The position numbers and the translations under genes are program-made. 64,000 bases of DNA from Lagopus muta (lineage: Eukaryota > Chordata > Aves > Galliformes > Phasianidae): the NCBI RefSeq assembly GCF_023343835.1, contig NC_064434.1, positions 14,117,505 to 14,181,504 of the forward strand. The letters are read 5' to 3'. Positions 1-11,900 of this stretch are shown in pieces. Below the pieces are notes generated by a model. That model was not told the DNA's origin and did not search any database. It worked only from the letters and a program-made list of their open reading frames with translations. Position 1 is the stretch's first letter, and each line of letters starts with the position of its first letter.

Positions 1-809
1 AAAGAGGAAATAAACCTCAGTAAGTAGACAGCAGCTTGTTTTAATCTCCATCCGCTGTTCCTGCGGAGGCCAAATGGCACCTGTCCCACCTCTGCTGCAA
101 GCAAAGCCAGTTGTTCCAGGGAGCAATCCTTACCCTTTTCCTTTTACTCTCTCTTTTCTGGCTTTAAAGTTTCCTTTAGATTAGAAGTTCTTAGGTTTGA
201 AGTTAGGAGGCAGTCCCCTGTACACTATGCTCCTCTTGTGTACTTGTCAGTGTAGAAACCTGGCAAGATTCATGAAATACAAGAATACTGCTCATATTCT
301 TATCATATTCTTCTTGCTATCTGTTTGTACAAGTGTTATGGGGACACTTCAAGGAGGAGAAACAAAATACCCACTCATGTAACTAGGGCATAGCTTATAA
401 AGTTCTGTGGAAAGGATCTACACTAAACAATCTCTGTAGTACTGGCTTAGCTACAACAGGGCTAGGCAAAACAGGGAAATGACAAGTTAATGGAATGCAG
501 GGATGCATAGCAGCCAGGCTTGTATGATGCAGGCTCTTGCTCCAATGATCTCTAGATAGAATTGTGCATAAGTCAAAGCAAGATAGAAAGGTAGAACTGC
601 TAATAAAACCTGCCTTTCTGTGGCAGGTTCAGGTTCTCAGCATTGTTCAGGTTCTCTCCTATAATCAAGAGTGGTCAGATTGCAGCACAATAATATGTCA
701 TGGTTTTACACACAGACCTATAAAAGTTATTCACAGCTCAAAATCACAGGGCTTTTAGTTTCATTCCTCTTCTAGCATACTAATACCTGGGAGAAACAGA
801 AATCATTTT
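1..809. other. intergenic, nothing recognised
   Basis: Upstream flank of PDIA6. I see no exon with credible splice sites, no protein-like open frame and no repeat family I recognise. Short open frames here have random composition. Confidence 0.5.
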
Positions 810-928
810 AGAATCACAGAGACTGGAAGAGACCTCTGGAAATTGAGTCCAAAACCCTGCTAAAGCAAGCTTCGTAGGAAAATGAACAGGTGAATCTTGA
901 ACATCCCTAGAGAAGGTAACTTGTGGGA
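810..928 (-). repeat. CR1 LINE, 3'-end fragment (antisense)
   Basis: Reads on the plus strand as the reverse complement of a CR1 3' end: an 'agaatcacagagactggaag' start, then 'gacctctgga', 'ccctgctaaagcaagc' and 'agagaaggtaac'. The next part of the CR1 consensus reappears only at about 1300, so this may be the 3' part of the copy at 1296-1690. Confidence 0.7.
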
Positions 929-1295
929 ATACAAGAAAGACTATTCAGAGCTGTGGAGCTGTGGACTATTCTTGCTGTGAAGCAAGATAAACAGTATGAG
1001 AATGCAAGGCTGAGAACCAAGAACAACTCCAGAAGAGAAAAACAAAGTCAAGTAAGCTGCATGATGGCCGTGTTGATGATGATCCTAACTGGAGGAAGAG
1101 TGGACAGGTAGGAATGACTCACGATTCTGATTGAATAAGCACCTGCGTGCACAGTTAAGGAGTGTTTGTGGAATGTTTTGTTGACATGTAAAGGCAGGTG
1201 GGAAAGTTAAGAGAAAACTTGTGAATGTACATATGGGATGTTAGAACCTGTAAAACAATTTGGATCGTTCTCATCTGAGTCCATGCCTCAGGTAC
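929..1295. other. unassigned sequence splitting a CR1 copy
   Basis: About 365 bases between two antisense CR1 pieces that would be adjacent in the CR1 consensus. No coding or repeat identity recognised. It is either an insertion into the CR1 copy or a chance gap between two separate copies. Confidence 0.35.
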
Positions 1296-1690
1296 TGCAG
1301 CAACTCCACCACTTCTCCGGGCAGCCTGCCCCAGTGCTCTCTCACTCTGACAGTGAAATTCTTCCTCATGTTTGTGTGGAAATTCCTGTGTTCCTTTGCA
1401 CATTGTTCTCTTGCTGCACACTGCTGAAAAGAGCCTGACCTCATCCATTGATTCCCACCCTTCAGATATTTGTAAACACTGATAAGATCCCCTCTGAGTC
1501 ATCCCCAGGCTAAACATCCCCAGGTCTGTCAGCCTTTCCTCATCCAGGAGATGCTGCAGGCTCTCATCATTTTTTGTCCCTCTGCCCGGCTCACTCCAGC
1601 AGTTCCCTGTCTGCCCAGAACGGGACTCAGTATTCCAGATGTGGCCTCATCAGTGCAGAGGAAAGGAGGAGGATAACCTCCCTTGACCTT
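1296..1690 (-). repeat. CR1 LINE fragment (antisense)
   Basis: Diverged antisense CR1 covering the end of ORF2 and part of the 3' UTR. Recognisable blocks are 'cgggcagcctgccccagtgc', 'gaaaagagcctgacctcatc', 'gataagatcccctctgagtc', 'ttccctgtctgcccagaac' and 'gatgtggcctcatcagtgca'. The divergence points to an older copy. Confidence 0.85.
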
Positions 1691-2049
1691 CATGTATTTT
1701 TAAATACAGGCCCCATAGCTTGTCTCATGAACTTCTGCATACAAAGTACCTTTCCATTATTCCCCTTTTCATGCACCCACCAATCACATGAGCATTCTTT
1801 CCAGTGGTATCACAGCAGATGGTCATGCCGCAATAGAGAGGAGACAGTTCCAAAATTTCTTTCAGAAACTTCCTTCAGGGGCTGGAGAGTGTTCTTGAAC
1901 ATCCCATCCTCATGCAAATCCTCATGCAAACCCACCAAAATCCTTAATGCATTGCGTTTGCATGCAGCTCATTCACCAAATAGCCTGCATCCTTGTAGTG
2001 TTTTCACTGTTACCTACAAAACTAGAACATTTTATTATTCTAGTGGTTG

Positions 2050-2132
2050 GCAACCCTGCGCACAATAGGGGGGTTGAAACGAGATGATCTTTGAGGACCT
2101 TTTCAACCCAGGCCTTTCTGTGACTCTGTGAT
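2050..2132 (+). repeat. CR1 LINE 3' end
   Basis: Short sense CR1 tail: 'caaccctgcg...ggggggttgaaac', 'gatgatctttgaggacc', then 'ttcaacccaggcctttctgtgactctgtgatt'-like ending. A 5'-truncated insertion of under 100 bases. Confidence 0.8.
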
Positions 2133-2589
2133 TTATCGCTCTACTAATATTTGTGTTAGTGTAGGCCCTTTCAGTGCTATCTTATGTGCAATTCCAGATA
2201 AAAACACTTAATCGCTGGGTGTAGAAATGCTTCCCATAGAAACTCACCAGGAATTAACCAAATACATAAACGTGTTACAAGTTTCTTATTTTGAATATCT
2301 TGAGTAGCTCAAGATATTCCCCTTAATGCTATGGAAATGTTTGTCATTCAGCTGACTGCTGAAACACCAAGCACTGCCTTTCAAATTACTGCTGCAAAAC
2401 ATAGACGGAAAATAAAGCGTACCATCTCTATGCAGTTCCTTTCCTTATGCCAGATCAGAACGAGTCAGCAATTTTCTCTAGCAATAATTACGTGCTGTAA
2501 AGCCTGTCACTGAATAATTTCTCGCTGTGAGGATTTTGCCTCACTGCTCAACAGAGTCCCGATGTCATACATAGGGACAAGATAAGCGG

Positions 2590-2672
2590 GTGTGGTAGTG
2601 ATGGGTTGAGGGCTGGACTAGATGACCTTGGTGGCTTTTTTCAACATTCACAATTCTGTGATTCCACGATTT
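2590..2672 (+). repeat. CR1 LINE 3' end in PDIA6 promoter region
   Basis: Sense CR1 tail with 'gggttgagggctggactaga', 'tgaccttggtggc' and an 'attctgtgattccacgattt' end. It stops about 70 bases before the PDIA6 CpG island and about 255 bases before the start codon, so it forms the distal edge of the promoter. Confidence 0.8.
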
Positions 2673-2792
2673 TATACCTACTTTTCCAAACCGCACTGGT
2701 GGAACGCAACAGACGGCACAGAACAAACTCCCACCCCACCTCCTCCCGCCCGCCGCCCCACAGCGCCTCTCCCCTCCGCCTAGCGACCCTCA

Positions 2793-2811
2793 CGCGGCCG
2801 CTTCCCATTGG
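2793..2811 (-). promoter_or_regulatory. ERSE-like element (inverted), one mismatch
   Basis: On the minus strand this reads CCAAT, nine bases, CCGCG, against the ER-stress response element consensus CCAAT-N9-CCACG (NF-Y plus ATF6/XBP1). The spacer is exactly nine bases and there is one mismatch. It lies about 115 bases upstream of the PDIA6 ATG. Confidence 0.5.
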
Positions 2812-2840
2812 TCCATTCCAATGCGCCTGCGCTTCATCCA

Positions 2841-2859
2841 CCAATGGGCGGCGGACACG
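2841..2859 (+). promoter_or_regulatory. ERSE-like element, one mismatch
   Basis: CCAAT at 2841-2845, a nine-base GC-rich spacer, then ACACG at 2855-2859, one mismatch from the ERSE consensus CCAAT-N9-CCACG. With the inverted copy at 2793-2811 it makes a paired arrangement like those in other ER chaperone promoters. This fits the known induction of PDIA6 by the unfolded protein response. Confidence 0.55.
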
Positions 2860-2926
2860 GCGGGGAACGTGGGGGCAGGGCCGGGCGGGCAGTGAGGAGC
2901 GGCGGTGGCGGCGGGCGGCTGTAGCC

Positions 2927-2960
2927 ATGGGGGTGCGCGGAGCTGGCGGCGTGTGGTGGG
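2927..2960 (+). CDS. PDIA6: PDIA6 coding exon 1
   Basis: Encodes residues 1-11 plus one base of residue 12, a Gly/Val/Trp-rich start of the signal peptide that differs from the mammalian leader. The ATG is in a strong GCCATGG context. Donor gtaagg. Confidence 0.85.
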
Positions 2961-5900
2961 GTAAGGGCGGCGCTGGGGCTCCTGAGGGCTTGGTGGTGGG
3001 GCCGGGGAGCGAGCCGCGGTGCGGTAGTCGGGAAGGGAGGAGTTCCGCGGGGTCTCAGAGTATGAGGGGGCGGCAGGCCGCGCCTAGAGATGAGCCGTGG
3101 CCGCTGTGCTGGCGGAGGAAGCGCGAAGGGCCCGGCGGGGAGCAGCAGGAGGAGGAGGGGTGAATTAACGGTAGACAAAGGGCTGGGAGCGGCGCTGCTC
3201 CGATACGGAGGGGCACGAAGTGACGTCCCGCGGCGGCAGCTTTCCTTGCCGGCCCTTCGGGCGTAACGTGGCTCTTTGAAGGCCAGGCTGGTGGCACTGC
3301 TGGCTGCCTGCTTTGCTTACGTGAGGAATCTGCTTCGGATGGCCGCTGATCTGACTGGTTCCGCCCGCTGTGGATTTCATACAGTTGCAGATGTGCGTTC
3401 TCCTGGCTTAAATGCCCGTAGAAAACGATCTTGTTATTTGCTGTGGATGGTTTAAGTCTTGCGTGTTTCGTGTGTGAGAGTTAGAATAAAACCCAAAGCA
3501 CAGCGGTGCTGACCTTAGTAAACTGCACTGTATGCTTTCTTCTCTGGGTTCTCTTTGGCAGATCTTCTTCATGACCTTGAACTTTTCTATTTGAAGTTAC
3601 TGAAGTAGTTGAGTGAGCTCTGTTCAGTTGCTGAATGTGTTTGCCACAAATCTCTTGAATGATTATAAAACATGCTGGTTTCAATTCAGTCATCTCATTC
3701 CGTTTTGGGAAGGGTTCTCAGTTGAGATTGAGCCCTGAAAGTGTACTGGTCTGCACTGAGGCAATAATGAAGGGGCAGACTCAACCTAACATGGAAGTCT
3801 GGTGGTGGAAACCAGTGACGATCACCCCGAGAGAAGGGGCTGGGAGATGCTGGTAAGGGTGTTACACAGTGGATAAGGTACTGGTTTGCAGTGGCAGTTC
3901 AGCCCTGACCTCTGAGCATCCAAAACATGTTACTTTTTGTTTCCCTCACCTGCAGAATATGTATAACGTAACTGGACTTGCTGAGCAGGGCTGCTAATGC
4001 ATAGGTTGTGCTGCACAGTCTGTACCACATAGGTGCTGTAGAATTTTTGCATCTCTGAGCTGTATCTTTCTCTCATATTTGATCTTGAAGGAAGTAAATA
4101 TGCAGTTTGCTATGCAAATTGTAGCCACTTGCAGAAGAGCCAACTATTTTTGCCTAGTTCTGACTTCAGTGTCTGAGCTTTTACTTCTGAGTCAGTGATT
4201 AAAAAAAAAAGTCTTCCATTGCATGAATTGCGTTACAAAGATGCTCGTTGTTATCATCATATCATCTCTTAATTCTGACAAGATAGAGGAAAGGGCTGTG
4301 AGATTGTATGTGGAAAGTCTCAAATAGTAATAAGATATAGAAGTGACCAGAAACATGAAATGCATTTGAACGGCTTGCTGCATCTTTGTGTCGTTTCACT
4401 GGGGAGTTCTGTTGTTACAGCTCTAAGGGTGCTCAAGTTGCTAACTAGAGATTTAGTAGCTGTTCTCCAGTCTGTTGCTAGATGAACAAATCAATGCTGG
4501 ATTAGCATCCTCAGAAAGAATGAAGGTAGTTAAGCTACTGATGCATCAGATGCTGGTCCTAAAATTAGTATAGCTGTGCTAACACTGCTTGGGGCAGTTC
4601 TGCATTATGTGATGCTATGAAAGGTGTGTGTGCTAAGTGCAGTCAACTGAGAATATGTTGTGCTGGAGAGATGGTTGGATGGTTTTGGAGGTTCCATGAA
4701 AGTGAACTGAAGAAGAAAAATTGTAGCTGATCTTGGGGATCCACATGGAAGTCTGTGTGGTGCCAGCTGTAGTTAGAGTTGTAGCTTTGACAAAATGTTC
4801 TTTGGAGATCCTCAGCGTAGCAGAGGTCCAGCTAGCTGTAGGCACAGGAAATGTAGTATATGATCCAGTGGGATCATGGTGTAAGTGGTGAGTAGCATAC
4901 ATGTTGTCTTCTGTTTTACAAGCTGGAATCCTTTTCTTTTTTTTTTTTTTTTTTTTTTTTCCTTTCTGCTGATGTGAAGACTTGCTAGAGGAGGGGAGAC
5001 AATTTAATCATGTGGGCAGGAGAGCTGAAAATGGTTTCTGGGAATGCTGATTGTTTTGATTCTTTCCTTCTAGGCACAGTGAGCTGCACGTTATTCCTGG
5101 CAGTGAACGGTTTATATTCAGCCAGTGATGATGTGATAGAGCTGACACCAACCAACTTCAACAAGGAGGTCATTCAGAGTGAGAGCCTGTGGCTCGTGGA
5201 GTTCTACGCCCCATGGTGAGCATTACAACTGTGTACTTGGTGCTTCTGCAAGAGCAAACATAGGAATCTGTTGCTGATAAGTCCAGAGTTCACTGATGGT
5301 ACATGTGTCAGCTTGGTGGTGTCATAAACAGAAAATAGTTGTCGTTGAGATTTCTTTTTAAGTATCTTCATCAGAGAGAAAAGGGAAAAATGGGCAAATG
5401 CTGTAACAACAAAGCCTTATATGCTATTTTACTGCTGCAGTGTTTTAACTGAAATGAAAATTGAAAATGACTTATCAAGTGCAGTAGATAAGTTGGAAGG
5501 CACTTCAGCTCTGTCTTAACTTCAGTCAGATGTGAAGCACAGATCTGAATGGACGCTTACCATTTATAAATACTGGCTTTGTGGATCTTAATTTGCTGCC
5601 CTTTTCTCCCATGCAGCTTGTATTCAGAGCAGACTTCTGTAACAACCTGCCTGCAAAGTCTGATCATGCATATTCCATCTTTGCACAAATCTTCTGCCCA
5701 CAGCTTCCACATCCTAATGAAGGGCCCTTCACTGCAACAGGCTGAAGGTGTTTGAACTGGGTGGTTCAGAAGACTTGACCTACTGTCTCTTCTAGTGCTG
5801 TTGCAGCTTTCCTGGCTAAACAGTGGGAATCAAGTGTAGTTTCAGTAAATGGCCAGCTTCTCTTTCCCTTCAGACTTATTGTGCCATGATTGTATGCTGG

Positions 5901-8900
5901 TTGCCAGTTAGTTGTGGGTCTTCTGGAGATGTCTGTGGGAGCTGGTGTGCCAAAAACTCCTGCTAATTAAGGAGTTACCTCTAGAATCAACTTTTCAGTC
6001 CTCATCACAGAGCCATTTTATCTTTCAGCATTTTAGAAACAGAAGGGGCTGTGTGCAAATCTGGATTTTGATGCTCACTTTTACCTACGTGAATATATAT
6101 GTATGTATATGTATCTCTATAAAACACAGGGGCATTTCTCTTCAGGTGGCTGAGGGATGATCTGAGGTAGCATAGTCTGTTCCCCTCTTCTTGGGTAGAA
6201 CTCCTGTGGTTTGCAGTGTGCAGGTGTTCTGTAATTTCAAACCCCGCCAGGCCCTGTACTTCATGAGCTACTGATGCAGATCGGAATGAATGTTACTGTT
6301 ACTTTTTGCTGTTTCTTTTTTTCATTCAAAAGGTGTGGTCATTGTCAAAGGCTAACCCCTGAGTGGAAGAAAGCTGCAACAGCATTAAAAGTAAGTTTGA
6401 CTTCTCACAAGTGTGCTTTTGTGGCAGTGGAGTAAAGCCTAGCTGTCATTTGGCTTAGAAACATGAAAGCAGAATGGAAATCCCCCAAATTGTACCAGTT
6501 TAATTATACTTCTCCTGCTGCAGAAGCAGCCTGTCCCAGGTGATTAAAAGACCATCTAAAAATATTAAATAATAATAAAAAAAAGTAAAAGAAGCAAGTC
6601 AGTGTTGTCCCAGTAAGTTTCCATTGCTGTTTTCCAAGACTGCTTTTAACAGGACCACAAGACTGTAGAATCCAGCTATCCCCAAAATAGCATGTTTCTC
6701 TTTTCTTCTTCTCACCCTCTTCTCCCCTCCTTTTGAGGTACAGGAACAGCATGAACTGAGTATTTGAGCACAGCTTTGTAAGCTGTTGGTGATGAGTGCT
6801 GCTTTTATTGTAGAAAACTTGATTGTGCAGTGATCTGCTGAGCTCTTTCCCAAAAAAGGAGAATGTAAAATATATATTCCTTTTTGGGGAGAAAAACTAT
6901 GTAAAGCTTTCAGATTGAAGAAAGAAATGAGCATGTGAGGCGTTCCCTAGTTCAGTGCTTTTTGAGGAGCTGCACCTTTCATTTGGTGGCTGTTTTCTTA
7001 CCTTACTAATAACTTCCCACCATGCACAGTCCGTGTTACATCACTGTAGAAGGTTTGTCTGAGTTTTAGTTCTTATTTCCACAGGGTGTAGTGAAAGTAG
7101 GTGCAGTAGATGCGGATAAGCATCAGTCCTTGGGTGGACAGTATGGAGTCAGAGGTTTTCCAACTATCAAGATATTTGGAGCCAACAAAAACAAAGCAGA
7201 AGATTATCAGGGTAAGTGTGATACTCTTTCATGTGCTGCATGCCTATTAGCATTCCTGAATATAGTAATGATGCTAGCTGTTAGTGCTGGCTCGTGTGGC
7301 ATTTCTTCCATGTGTGGTGGTATGGTAATGGAGAGAGACGGGTGGGTGAGATTTGTTTGACCAGCTGTGAGTGTCCTGTCAGCGGTTTTTATTTGATGGA
7401 GGTTGGTAAGCAGTTCCTGAAGAATACTCATTTCCTGCTGTTTACTGGGAGCTTGCCACAGTCATCTCTCCATCAGATAAAGTGCATATATGAAAAGCAG
7501 AAAGTAAATCTTGTTGCTTTTGTTTTAAGTCAGCGTCCCACTGCTGTATCGCTCTCAGCCCAGCCCTGCTTTTCCTGAAGGATCCCAAGGGAGAGAATTT
7601 GTTCCTTACTCTTGTGATTAACTCAGTAGCCTGCCTGAGAAGCAATTTGGTGCTTTAGTGATTCGTTTTTGTTGCTTTGCAGGTGGCAGGACAAGTGAAG
7701 CCATTGTTGATGCTGCACTAAGCGCTCTTCGGTCCCTGGTGAAAGACCGTCTCAGTGGCAGAAGTGGAGGATACAGTTCTGGGAGACAGGTATTGGAGGA
7801 AATGTGGTGGTGGTTTGTTTTAGCTGGAGGGTGGCCTGTGCAGAAGGAGACAGGCTTGTGCTCCCTATTCTCTAAGTTGGAAGAGGCTTCCTAATTTTAT
7901 CTAGTCCAGTCTCCTGCTCAGCAGAGTGTCAGTTAGAGCACTTTGCTTTGGGCTACGTCAGGGACATAGGGGCTACAGGGACTGAAGTCTCTGGGCAGCC
8001 TTTACTGGTGTTTGATCACCCTTACAGGAGGAACATTTTCTTAGATGCTTAAATTGAATTCTTGTGCTTCAACTTGGACCCTTATTTTTTGCTCGGTCCT
8101 TGGACATTAGAGAAGAGTCTGGCTTTTCTTTATTCCCTTACACCCAGGAATTTATATACACAAAAAGGATTCTCACTGGGCCTTCTTTCTTGCAGACTTA
8201 GCGATCTCAGCTCTCTCAACCTCTCCTACTATGTCAGATGCACAAAGCCCTTAATTAGCTTTTCCCCCGGCTAGACTTACTCCAGAGTGTGCATGCCTCT
8301 GTTACACTGGGAAGCCCAGAACTGGACCCAGCACTGCATATGTTTGTCACCAATGCTGAGCAGAAAAAAAGATTACCTACCTCAACCTTCTGGTAGCTCC
8401 TGCCTAATGCTACGCAGGAGGTTGCTGGCTTCTTTGCCACAGGAGTGCCTTAGTAGATCAAGTGCAACCTGTTCTCTACCAGGACCATGTGCATGGAGTT
8501 ATTCATCTCCAGGTGCACTGCTTTACCTCTCACTGTGTTGAACTTGGAGATAGTCTGCTTCTCCACCTGACTGAGGTAGCTCTGGATGGCAGCACGTCCA
8601 TCTGGTGCTTCACACATTTACTGAGAGAAGTTTGCTGAGGGTGTGCACTCGGTCCCACTGTCAAGGTGGGGAAGATGTAGAAGCAGTGTTGTGCTGGTGT
8701 TGGCCCTTGGCAAATACCAGTAGTGACTTAGTGGTACTTAGCATTGAAGATTGCAATCCTTTGAACACAGCAGTACAGCAGTCCAACTCCCTGCTTATCT
8801 AACCTATGCTTTTATCAGTTCCTGAATGAGGATTTTAGGGAAAACAGTGTCACAAATATCATGAAGTCAGGATAGGTAACATCCACTGCTGTCTCCTTAC

Positions 8901-11900
8901 CCACCAAGCTGGTTATCCATCACAGAGAGCTATCAGGTCAGCATGTTTTCTCCTCAGTAAATCTTTGCTGACTACTCCGAATGACCTTTGTGTCCTTCAT
9001 TTGGTTGGAAATGCCTTCTGGAAGGATTTGCTCTGTGACCTTTCCAGAGATTAAGGGTCTTGAAGCCTGCTTGGCATTGGGATGAGTTTCTTAGGTTTTC
9101 TTTAAATTTGGTGGTATTTGCTCTAGTTGGTTTACTGCATTTCTCCCTGAAGATAAATGGAAAAGCTTCTGACTCATACTACCATTTCAAAATCATTTTT
9201 CATGCATCCACGTTCTCAGGTTGGTAAGAATAGAAGCCCTTGTTAGACTGTGCCATGTGGTTTATATCCCACTGGCATGTTTTGTATCGAAAGCAGGGCA
9301 CAGAGATGGGTGTGATGGGAAGTAGAAGCACTTCGTTCTCAGATTGATCTGAGCATGAAGAACTGGGGAAGTGTTCCTGCATCCTCCTGGTAGTTAGTTT
9401 GACCTGAATGCTGTTTATGAGAAAAGGTTCACTTGCTGTTTTTTGAAAGTGCTGTGGGAATAGGCTGCATGCATTTGTTGTCAGTTCTAAAATGGGAAAG
9501 CTGTATGACCTAACTCTCCCTGTTTTGTATATTCAAATAAAGACCATTTGGTGCAACACAACACTGAATACCTCGTGTGGGAAACCCATTTTGGTTGCCT
9601 GACACGTGAGGGTCTATTTGTTTCTTACAGAGCCGAGAGAGTGGAGGTGGAGATAAGAAGGACGTGGTTGAACTGACTGATGACAGCTTCGATAAGAATG
9701 TCATAAACAGTGACGATGTGTGGATGGTGGAGTTCTATGCCCCATGGTGTGGGCACTGCAAAAAGTGAGTTCCTTTGTTTTTGTTGCTTTGTTGTTGTTT
9801 GTGTGCAGTACCCTTCATCCCCTGAAAGGGGCTTTGGTTATATCAGAAGTTGTTCATTGGTTGGTTGGTTTTTTAATGTAATGTGCTTTTAGAGTACCTT
9901 GTTTTTGCTTTGGCTGCACTCCTCTCTGGCAGTAAAATTGCTGATTATCAGTAGAAATAAGATTCAGAGGTGGATTAACTTTCTCACCCCTTTAGATCCA
10001 GGATGTCATTGGAATAATCCAGCTAGCTGTTATATTCTGCAGATTCTTTTTCTTTTCCCCCTGAGTGGAGCATGCTGTGTGGTGTTGGAATGTGGTATGC
10101 TTCTGCTATAGATCTGGGGGAGCTCGGAACACCAATCATCTTGTTTTTCAGTCTGGAGCCAGAATGGGCAGCTGCTGCCACTGAGGTGAAGGAACAAACC
10201 AAGGGAAAAGTCAAGCTGGCTGCAGTAGATGCAACAGTCAATCAGATGCTGGCAAGCCGATATGGGGTGAGTGTGCTTTGCAGTGATGGCATTTTCTTTC
10301 CTGTCCCTGGTAAGCCAGATTTTCCTTCAATCTTACTGATCTTAACCTGGCACTACTTGTGTTGTATTAAGTGGCACATACAATTTGTATGCAGTTAATT
10401 CTTGAATGTCAGTAGCAACATGAAAGGAGTTAGAGGGAAGGGGTAAATTTGAATGTTGCTGATGAGTAAAGCAGTTTATCGTTGTAACGTCTTGAATGGC
10501 TCTGTCAACTGAAGTGAGAGATCATCCTTCAGATGTGTATGTTGGAGAATGCTTGGAGAACATACGCAGCTCTGAGCCGTGTGTCAGGAGTTGCAGTGCC
10601 AGCATTAACTGCCTTGAGCAGCTGTGCTGTGTGCTCAAAGCAAACTGCCTTTTTTTAAAATATATGGGAGGGTTTACGCTGTGCTGCTTGTTTTCCCTGT
10701 GAGTGCAGGTAGCTGGCAATCAGGAGCACTAAGAGTGTTGCATTTGAAGTGTAGCAGAGGAAGCCTGTGGCACATCTGTTGCCCTGTGGGCACTGCACTC
10801 TCTCTCCTGAGACAAATTAGGAAACCAGTGCCTAGGAAGTGGAAAGTGCACAATGCTCAGTCACTGTGATCTGAGGCTGAAGCCTTTGCTGCTTGTCTGT
10901 CCTAAAACTTGAAACATTGTTGCAGTGTGTTAGCGCTGTTTTGAATTGTTACAAGGGAACAATGTCATTGCTGCTGCAGTGTGTTTTAAGGTTCACCTAG
11001 ATGTTAAATCTCTTCCTCTTAATGTAGGGTACAGCAGAGTAGTGGATGCCATCCACCATAAACGTTCAGCTTTATTTAGCTGGTTATTTTAACTTGTCTT
11101 GCAGATTCGTGGTTTTCCCACAATTAAAATATTCCAGAAAGGAGAAGACCCTGTTGATTATGATGGAGGAAGAACCAGGTCTGACATCATTGCTCGTGCT
11201 CTGGATCTGTTTTCTGATAACGCACCACCGCCTGAGCTCCTGGAGGTCTCTCTACTTCATTTATTACTTTCCAAATTTCTTCTCCATTATATCCTTTGTA
11301 GCTTTTACAGGACTGTATTGATTGTACATGAAACTACCAAGTTGTGCTGCTTGTGGCAGAAATAGGCAAGAATAGCAAGTAGTTTTCTGTTATTCTTACT
11401 GTGAATGTCCTGTTCGTTGGAGGGCTGAGAATCGGTACAGTGAAGGCACCAACAGCACTGGTGTCAGTACATCTGAATTCTCTGAGAGAGAAATGAGTGA
11501 AAGGTTGAGTGAAGAACAAGACAGTGGGACTTTATCTGTGCTGTCCAGTAGGAGTTGTATGAAGGCTGACACAACCTGTTGTCCAAAAATTTCTGCCTTT
11601 AGTATGGTGACTTCTGGTTCTGGCTTGATGAAAGTAGGATTGGAGTCTGAATCAGTTGTCTACAAAGTGGGGTATGTGCACCCTCAGTGCACAAGACAGC
11701 CCTACAACTGCGCTGTAGGAAGAAAAAACATCTTCACTGTTAATAAAATGATCATTTAATGAGATGATTATCTTCACCTGATGTTTTTAATGTCTTTGTA
11801 TGTGCTTTATAAAATACTAACAGCAGATGGACACAGTTTGTTTAAATATATTTGAGGCTGCAAACTGTGTGGTGCACAAAGTTTGTTGATCACTGGTCTG

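Larger units (their letters stand above)
2740..3260 (+). promoter_or_regulatory. PDIA6: PDIA6 CpG-island promoter
   Basis: A GC-rich, CpG-dense block in an otherwise AT-leaning region, spanning the first coding exon. It has no TATA box close to the start. It contains CCAAT boxes in both orientations (2807-2811 inverted, 2818-2822, 2841-2845) and GC-box-like sequence, typical of a broadly expressed ER chaperone gene. The transcription start probably lies between about 2865 and 2920 but cannot be fixed from sequence alone. Confidence 0.8.

Noticed and set aside
2606-3163. 185-codon open frame covering PDIA6 exon 1
   Set aside because: Only the 34 bases from the ATG at 2927 are coding. The rest is CR1 tail, promoter and intron 1, with skewed GC-driven composition.
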